A stretch of 64,000 nucleotides of DNA from Arenibacter sp. F20364 (GTDB taxonomy: Bacteria > Bacteroidota > Bacteroidia > Flavobacteriales > Flavobacteriaceae): the NCBI RefSeq assembly GCF_023015905.1, contig NZ_JALKBD010000004.1, positions 62,001 to 126,000 of the forward strand. Reading direction: 5' to 3'. Below are positions 58,646 through 64,000 of the stretch, piece after piece. How positions within the stretch are numbered: position 1 is the first letter of the stretch; every line of letters starts with the position of its first letter. The translations under genes and the position numbers were made by a program. Below the pieces are notes generated by a model. It was not told the origin of the DNA, ran no database searches, and was given only the letters and a program-made list of their open reading frames with translations.

Positions 58646-60589
58646 TTAGTCCAGGGACGAAAGAGGAGGCACGGGAAACTTCATTTTCCTATACAGGTCC
58701 AAATACCTCGGATCCTGCCTATATGTTGCCAACAAAGGCTCGGCACGTAACCAGGTCATTTCCACTTCGTGGTTATCGTAGGATTTTTGAAGCCATTTGA
58801 ATACTTCCCTATCTTCTTGAATATGGCAGTAATACAGCGCCATGAACCAGGCCGGACTACCTGAAGAACCTTTAATGTAGTGTTCTTGTAAAGTGGAAAG
58901 GCTTTCCTGGACACCTTCACGGTTATTGGCCATTTCAAAATGTACCGCATTAAGCCATGCAACAATGGGCGGGCGGTCAGGGAAACTATTCATCAATTTC
59001 TCCAACTTTAATCTAGACTCTTCATATGCCCCAAAATAATAATACCATTTGGCTGCTTCCCTTAGGTAGAACATATCATCCAAGAATAATGGATCAAATT
59101 GTCTTAATTCTTTTTTAGCTTCTGCTGCCGAGTACAAAAAAAATATCACAGAGGCCCTAATGGCAAATAACCATCCAAAAGAGGGATCTTCCAATATAAG
59201 TTTATTCAATTCAGAAAGAGCATATGCACATTTACCGGTCTTAATGTAGTAATCTACAAAAAGATATTCATTCCAATTATCGGCACCCTTATGGGCGTAA
59301 TTGTCCGAAATATACTGCTCCACGGACTCAAAGTCCCATTCAAAATAAAATTTGCCAACAAACAACTGATCGGACAAACGCACATTTTCACCATCAATTG
59401 CTGAAGCCTTTTGTAAATAAAATTTGGCATTTCTCCAAGCCTCCTGTTCTCCGTACAAGCCCCAAACTGCGCCTCCTGTAACATATATGTCGGCAAGGCC
59501 CAACAAGGGTTCTACAAAAGTTGAATCCATTGCAAAGGCCTTTTCATATAAAGGAATGGCATTCTTAAATGATGATTGATTAAATTTATTATTCTGATAT
59601 TCTGCCAAGAGATAATAATTATAGGCTTCTTCACTTTTTGTGGGTATTCCCGTGAAAGCATCATAGTCCCTTTCGGTAAGTTTCACATTCATAATGTTGG
59701 CAACATTTTCTGCTACCTTGGATTGAATTTCGAAAATTTCATTCGTCTTCCATTCTCCAGAATATGATCCCGACCATAGTTGTTTATTTAAGGGACCGTC
59801 ATTCAAACGTAGATTTATTTTAAATTGACTACCCTGTTTTTGAAAATTTCCTTCAAGAATGTAAAATACATTAAGTGTTTTTGCCAATTCAGGCATACTT
59901 TTTTCGCTGTTCTTGAATTGGACACTGGACGTAAAAGGAACTACTCTATCCATGTCCTTTATTTCAGAAATTCTACTGATAACAGCATCGGTCATCCCAT
60001 CACTTATATATTCCAATTCGGGGTCTCCGCTCCAATTCTTAAAGGGCAAAACCGCAATGGACTTAGTACTATCATCGGACAATAGTGGGGAAATTGAAGG
60101 AGTATCCTTTTGGAGTTTTGACAGAATACTTCTGTTGTTGATATAGCTAAACATAGTTATTAGGAATAGGATGCCCAACACTACTATAAATATTGTTTTC
60201 TCCTTACCAGTTTTTTTAAACTTTGGGTGTTCTTGCTCCAAGTGCTCTCGAATTTTTGCTTCCCCAGGGGTAAAGCCATAGCGTTCCTTAAAACAAGTAT
60301 TAAAATAGGTGGGGCTGTGAAAGCCTACGGAATATGCAATTTCCGATACCGTGGCCATATCCTTTTGAAGAAGCTCCATTGCTTTTTCCAATCTCAATTC
60401 CCGAATGAACTGGCTTACGGATTTACCAGTCAACTTTTTCAACCGTCTGTGTAAATGCGAGCGACTTACTCCATAAATACGGGCAGCTTCCTTAACCCCA
60501 AATTGTTCGTTATCAAAATTATTACGAATAATCTCGGTCAATTTTAGAAGAAAGCTTTCGCCATCACGCTGTGATTCTAAATTGTCCAT
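58646..60589 (-). CDS. Membrane-spanning AraC regulator with TolB-like and TPR sensor
   Basis: A 647-residue hybrid. Residues about 10-105 form an AraC-type HTH pair (FGVKEAARIYGVSRSHLHRRLKKLTG and IAYSVGFHSPTYFNTCFKERYGFTP). A single membrane helix is at about 132-151. The periplasmic part has a TolB-like (FlgO/CadC-type) domain near 175-330 (KSIAVLPFKNWSGDPELEYISDGMTDAVISRI) and TPR-type helical repeats to 620. It is a one-component transmembrane transcription factor: DNA binding in the cytoplasm and sensing outside. A similar order occurs in CadC-like regulators, though there the HTH is of OmpR type. The stimulus is unknown. Confidence 0.85.
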   Translation of the reverse strand: MDNLESQRDGESFLLKLTEIIRNNFDNEQFGVKEAARIYGVSRSHLHRRLKKLTGKSVSQFIRELRLEKAMELLQKDMATVSEIAYSVGFHSPTYFNTCFKERYGFTPGEAKIREHLEQEHPKFKKTGKEKTIFIVVLGILFLITMFSYINNRSILSKLQKDTPSISPLLSDDSTKSIAVLPFKNWSGDPELEYISDGMTDAVISRISEIKDMDRVVPFTSSVQFKNSEKSMPELAKTLNVFYILEGNFQKQGSQFKINLRLNDGPLNKQLWSGSYSGEWKTNEIFEIQSKVAENVANIMNVKLTERDYDAFTGIPTKSEEAYNYYLLAEYQNNKFNQSSFKNAIPLYEKAFAMDSTFVEPLLGLADIYVTGGAVWGLYGEQEAWRNAKFYLQKASAIDGENVRLSDQLFVGKFYFEWDFESVEQYISDNYAHKGADNWNEYLFVDYYIKTGKCAYALSELNKLILEDPSFGWLFAIRASVIFFLYSAAEAKKELRQFDPLFLDDMFYLREAAKWYYYFGAYEESRLKLEKLMNSFPDRPPIVAWLNAVHFEMANNREGVQESLSTLQEHYIKGSSGSPAWFMALYYCHIQEDREVFKWLQKSYDNHEVEMTWLRAEPLLATYRQDPRYLDLYRKMKFPVPPLSSLD

Positions 60590-60780
60590 AAGAAACTAGG
60601 TTAAAGATTCAGGGGAGAGGAGAAAAATGGAACTCTTTTAAAGTTACAAAATATTACCTTAAAAAGCTGAATAATAATATTTTAAACACCCCTAGACCCA
60701 CTGCTTTTCCCCTAATTTGGCAAAACCGGTTTGGCAGGAAAAATTTGCTATCTTTTCAGAAAAACCAATCCTTATACCTG

Positions 60781-61164
60781 ATGGACGATTTATTTTTAGG
60801 GATAGCGAATATTTTTTTCTTTGTTTTCCATTCGGCCCTGATTATTTTTAATTTATTCGGCTGGATGTTTGCCCGTACACGAAAACTTAATTTTATGACC
60901 TTACTTTTGACCTTTGGATCCTGGGTGGTATTGGGTATATGGAAGGGATGGGGCTACTGCTTTTTAACGGATTGGCATTACGAGGTCCTGGAACGATTGG
61001 GGGAACAAAATCTTCCTAGGAGTTATATTGCCTTTTTGGTTGAAGAAATAACGGGCTGGTTGCCAAGTACGGCACTTACAAATTATTTTACGGTAGGCCT
61101 GGCATTTTTAGCTCTATTGTGTTCCCTATGGGTGAACCTGATATCCCCCGCTAAGAAAAAGTAG
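60781..61164 (+). CDS. DUF2784 membrane protein
   Basis: A 127-residue protein with four membrane helices (about 8-25, 45-62, 95-115). It carries the DUF2784 signature GWGYCFLTDWHYEVL (about 60-74), in which GYC-LTDW is conserved, and a Lys-rich tail. The function is unknown. The start at 60781 (MDDLFLG) is preferred; an upstream ATG at 60745 adds 12 polar residues. It precedes the PhyH gene by 95 bases on the same strand. Confidence 0.85.
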   Translation: MDDLFLGIANIFFFVFHSALIIFNLFGWMFARTRKLNFMTLLLTFGSWVVLGIWKGWGYCFLTDWHYEVLERLGEQNLPRSYIAFLVEEITGWLPSTALTNYFTVGLAFLALLCSLWVNLISPAKKK

Positions 61165-61259
61165 GCCATTTAACTACATTAAATAGAAGTTATACTGATA
61201 AAATTGTATCTTTTGATGCAAAAACAGAGTTAGGCGTTTAAAAGAGACAATAATATAAC

Positions 61260-61997
61260 ATGTTAACAAAAGAAGAAATTGAATTTTTGGATAGCCAAGG
61301 GTATTTATCTTTGGGTAAACTCTTAACAGACGATCAGGTGAAAGCCATTAACCAAAGGATCGAAGAGTTGATGTTCAATGAAGGCCAGGCTGCAGGTGCA
61401 GAATTGGTAGAATCAAAATATATACGGCATCCTAAGGAAGAGGGGGCCGACAGGTTAGCCGATCTGGTCAACAAAGGAGACGTTTTTGATGTGTTTTACA
61501 CACACCCTAGAGTGCTCGCCGGCATCTCCGCAGTTCTGGGCCCATCCTTCAAATTATCATCCCTTAACTACAGGGCTGCCAAACCCGGACTTGGACATCA
61601 GAATCTACATGTAGACTGGGGAAATAAAATGGTGGAAGGTGTTTACAAAGTCTGTAACTCCATTTGGTTGTTAGACGAATTTACCGAAAATAATGGCGCC
61701 ACCAGGATTGTGCCCGGAACCCATAAACTTGGTGTATCGCCACAAGAGAGAATGAAGGACCCCAGCCTTCCCCATCCTGATGAAGTTATCATTCAAGCCC
61801 CTGCAGGATCCGTATTTATTTTTAACTCTCACGCCTGGCACGGAGGAACTACCAACCGTACCACCAAGCCCCGAAGAAGTATCCACAGTTATTTTTGCAC
61901 CTCGGAACAGCCCCAGCAAATAGACCAAAGGAAATATATCACCGAGCAAACCAAAAAGCGTATAGGGACTGAGGCACAAAAGATATTGGATGTATAA
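61260..61997 (+). CDS. Phytanoyl-CoA dioxygenase (PhyH) family protein
   Basis: A 245-residue Fe(II)/2-oxoglutarate dioxygenase. The metal site is His117-x-Asp119 (NLHVDW) with the distal His194 (HAWHGG), and Arg205/206 (KPRRSIHS) is the 2OG-binding arginine. PhyH-like enzymes hydroxylate lipids or small molecules; the substrate is unknown. It stands on the plus strand next to DUF2784 and converges on the FAD oxidase gene (82-base gap). It is the second 2OG-oxygenase-type gene of the window. Confidence 0.93.
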   Translation: MLTKEEIEFLDSQGYLSLGKLLTDDQVKAINQRIEELMFNEGQAAGAELVESKYIRHPKEEGADRLADLVNKGDVFDVFYTHPRVLAGISAVLGPSFKLSSLNYRAAKPGLGHQNLHVDWGNKMVEGVYKVCNSIWLLDEFTENNGATRIVPGTHKLGVSPQERMKDPSLPHPDEVIIQAPAGSVFIFNSHAWHGGTTNRTTKPRRSIHSYFCTSEQPQQIDQRKYITEQTKKRIGTEAQKILDV

Positions 61998-62079
61998 TGA
62001 CAGCATAATCCCCTTCATAATAACCAAACCCTTTACACCCTAATTTAATTAGTTGGGTTGCCAATCACTGTTCCATACC

Positions 62080-63468
62080 TTAATTGCTTGGCATGATATT
62101 TTGATTTACACGGAACAAGTTATTGGGATCATATTGTTTTTTTATACTGGACAAACGCTGGTAATTTTGCCTATAGCTGGCCTTCACCCTTTCCTGGCCC
62201 TCGTCCATCATAAAATTGGTATAGGCACCTCCGGAGGAATACGGGTGCAATGCATCATAATAATCTTTGCACCAGCTAGTGATTTTGTCCGCGTTGCCCG
62301 GATCTGGATCAACCCCCACAATGACACCGGCGTACTTGGCATCCCTATAGGCCCAAGGTGTATCCGTAGCCCCTGGCTTAGCTGCGGCCCCGCTAATGGG
62401 ATATAAATGCATTTGCGACAGTGGAGTTGGAATTTTAGAACCATATTTTAAATGGCCAGCCCTCACCTCCGGACCTAATTTATTAAAGAAGTCGGCTCTC
62501 CAATACCATTGCAATCCTGGCGGAAAGAGTCCGTCGAATAAGGTTTGTATAGACGGATATGGCATTTCCCCTACGTGTTCGAACAACGGTTTTTTAGCCA
62601 AGACCGGTTTAAAAATCTCCTCAAACTTATCGGGCTTTCCTGTATAACACCATACTATGCCACAAAATTGTTTGTTGTGCAGTTGTTCCGGAAATGGTGG
62701 TCCCGGAATAACCATAGTAGCAATAAACCCGTTTAGATCTTCTGGCGCCTTATGAATAAATTCATCGTACCAGGACATTATTTCTTCGGTCTGCTCAATG
62801 GGCCACAGGGTAGGTCCCCCAATCACCGTTTTCAAAGGATGGGCCTGAAATTTAAAGGATGTCACTATACCAAAGTTACCTCCACCCCCTCGAATGGCCC
62901 AGAAAAGATCTGCATTCTGCTTAGCGTTCACGGTAACAAAGGAACCGTCGGCCAAAACCATATCAGCCTCCAACAAATTGTCTATGGTAAGTCCGTATTT
63001 CCTGGAAAGATAGCCTACACCTCCACCTAGGGTTAGTCCCCCAACCCCTGTGGTAGAGATTATTCCTGCAGGGATTGCCAGTCCAAAGGCATGGGTGGCA
63101 TGATCTACTTCTCCCCAAAGATTCCCCCCGCCAACACGAACTGTATTATTGGAAGTATCAACACGAATAAATTTTAATCCCGACAGATCTATTACCATAC
63201 CCTCATCACATATACCCAATCCGCCTCCATTGTGACCTCCTCCCCTAACGGCGATCAACAAATTGTTTTCCCTTCCAAAGTTTACCGAAGCTATTACATC
63301 TGCCACATCCACACATTTGACCATCATCCCCGGATGTTTGTCAATATTGGCATTGTACACCTTTCGGGTGCTGTTGTAATTATCATCGGATGGCATAATC
63401 ACTTCTCCCCTTATTTCTTTTTTAAAGGATGCTATAAGGCCGGCATCCATACCAATAACCATTTCCAT
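62080..63468 (-). CDS. FAD-linked oxidase (BBE/berberine bridge enzyme-like)
   Basis: A 462-residue flavoprotein. The FAD-PCMH domain (about 45-215) includes AVRGGGHNGGGLG with His79, the typical covalent attachment residue. The Cys that would make a bicovalent flavin is missing (the loop reads GIISTTGVGGLTLGGGVG), so the flavin is expected to be monocovalent. The C-terminal BBE motif reads YDPNNLFRVNQNI. Enzymes of this type oxidise sugars, alcohols or alkaloid-like compounds. It follows the cupin gene (63528) on the same strand with 59 bases between them, suggesting a two-gene unit. Confidence 0.93.
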   Translation of the reverse strand: MEMVIGMDAGLIASFKKEIRGEVIMPSDDNYNSTRKVYNANIDKHPGMMVKCVDVADVIASVNFGRENNLLIAVRGGGHNGGGLGICDEGMVIDLSGLKFIRVDTSNNTVRVGGGNLWGEVDHATHAFGLAIPAGIISTTGVGGLTLGGGVGYLSRKYGLTIDNLLEADMVLADGSFVTVNAKQNADLFWAIRGGGGNFGIVTSFKFQAHPLKTVIGGPTLWPIEQTEEIMSWYDEFIHKAPEDLNGFIATMVIPGPPFPEQLHNKQFCGIVWCYTGKPDKFEEIFKPVLAKKPLFEHVGEMPYPSIQTLFDGLFPPGLQWYWRADFFNKLGPEVRAGHLKYGSKIPTPLSQMHLYPISGAAAKPGATDTPWAYRDAKYAGVIVGVDPDPGNADKITSWCKDYYDALHPYSSGGAYTNFMMDEGQERVKASYRQNYQRLSSIKKQYDPNNLFRVNQNIMPSN

Positions 63469-63527
63469 AATTGTAATTTTTTAGTTTTCGTATAACTTTT
63501 TCTAACAAGATCTATATGTAGCTTTAT

Positions 63528-64000
63528 TTATTCTTTTAATACCATTGGAAATGCGTCCAAGGGTTCCTCAAAGCCAATGAATAATACACAGGGATCCTTA
63601 TCTCCACATTTTGCGGTATGCGGTTTTGTCGCTGGACCAAAGGCATAAGAGCCCACTTTCATTATTTGTTCCTCTTCCCCTTCATAGGTAACGTGCAATT
63701 CTCCAGAAACAAGAATCATACGTTCTACAGAACTATGCCAATGTTCAGGTATTACATAGTTGGCAGGTACTTTAAAAAATACATCCACATTATTTTTTGC
63801 TGGATCACCGTGTAAGACGGATATGGTGCAGCCCTCGGGCATAAAGGATGGGCAAGGGCCCCATTGTAGATCTTTATCCATATGCGTCCTTACCAGTGAT
63901 GTTTCCTTCACTTCTTCAGTGTCACCTTGGCCAAAAAAGGAAAAACTTGCAAAAAATGTCAAAATCAAAATGACAACTTTTAATTGGGAATACTTGAGAG
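63528..64000 (-). CDS. Secreted cupin protein, N-terminus cut by the window edge
   Basis: The frame runs past 64000 without a start. A TTG at 63968 would begin inside a signal peptide whose upstream part reads LKYSQLKVVILILTFFASFSFF. The real start therefore lies just outside the window and only a few residues are missing. The cupin (about 60-140 of the visible part) has VPANYVIPEHWHSSVERMILVSGEL, with His/Glu metal-type residues, and SYAFGPATKPHTAKC. It may be a secreted oxygenase or binding protein and is probably cotranscribed with the FAD-linked oxidase downstream. Confidence 0.85.
   Translation of the reverse strand, partial: LKYSQLKVVILILTFFASFSFFGQGDTEEVKETSLVRTHMDKDLQWGPCPSFMPEGCTISVLHGDPAKNNVDVFFKVPANYVIPEHWHSSVERMILVSGELHVTYEGEEEQIMKVGSYAFGPATKPHTAKCGDKDPCVLFIGFEEPLDAFPMVLKE

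Noticed and set aside
62053-62406. Plus-strand frame of 117 codons
   Set aside because: It is antisense to the FAD oxidase gene; low-complexity composition.
1-64000. CRISPR arrays, tRNA or rRNA genes, insertion sequences, phage genes
   Set aside because: No regularly spaced repeats, no cloverleaf-like sequence, no transposase or integrase motifs were found on either strand.

Overview
The window looks like a chromosomal segment of a marine-type Flavobacteriaceae bacterium (Bacteroidota). The signs are an AT-rich sequence, start sites with little Shine-Dalgarno signal, many copies of the Bacteroidota -7 promoter element TAnnTTTG, and families typical of this group: DUF6515, DUF5367, OMP_b-brl_3-type TonB receptors, the TolB/TPR hybrid AraC regulator, and flavobacterial LLM and MDR oxidoreductases. 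No genus is assigned. I saw no rRNA, tRNA, CRISPR, transposase, phage or plasmid gene, so nothing marks a classical mobile element.

Layout. 1-8 kb: a cut-off M13 metallopeptidase, a FAS1 protein, two small DoxX-like membrane proteins, two secreted proteins (one DUF6515), and a tightly overlapping four-gene operon ending in a GNAT acetyltransferase. 8-15 kb: a LysR gene divergent from a lipocalin-like gene, an Fsr-type MFS exporter and a tautomerase; then a GNAT, a frameshifted membrane-anchored DUF2271-like gene, an NmrA-type reductase, DUF1772 and DUF5367 membrane proteins and an AraC regulator. 15-33 kb: a CotH lipoprotein, then a region rich in oxidoreductases and regulators (LLM flavin enzyme, SDR, 2OG-Fe(II) oxygenase, three MDR enzymes, enoyl-CoA hydratase, nitroreductase, two cupins, two related AraC regulators, an MFS exporter, a Tat-exported Gfo/Idh/MocA enzyme, RidA). 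It contains two gene remnants, one of an SDR and one of a DoxX. 33-42 kb: small proteins, an HGSNAT-like acyltransferase, an AraC-AhpD-OsmC peroxide-type set, the aguB-aguA putrescine pair, and an MBL-fold hydrolase whose gene appears to share an operator with the neighbouring tetR. 42-47 kb: DoxX, DnaJ-KTSC, then a cold-shock group (CspA-like protein and two DEAD-box helicases), and an exported intradiol dioxygenase. 47-54 kb: a TonB-dependent receptor with its AraC gene, and a TetR-PTGR-DJ-1 cassette against reactive electrophiles. 54-64 kb: a DUF4382 lipoprotein, an NTF2-like protein, an M3 peptidase, a secreted paralogue of the 4.1-kb protein, a membrane-spanning AraC-TolB-TPR regulator, DUF2784, a PhyH dioxygenase, a BBE-type FAD oxidase and a cupin cut by the window end.

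Taken together, the window is an accessory archipelago of redox and electrophile-handling enzymes, each small group next to its own one-component regulator (six AraC-type, one LysR, two TetR). Housekeeping islands (aguAB, the cold-shock RNA helicases, the peptidases) lie between them. No obviously new multi-gene defence or biosynthetic system is evident. The most unusual items are the shared TetR operator pair, the membrane-embedded AraC hybrid, the repeat tracts beside the Fsr exporter and NmrA genes, the decayed gene fragments, the large 2OG-oxygenase-like protein, and a pair of dispersed paralogous secreted proteins of unknown function.
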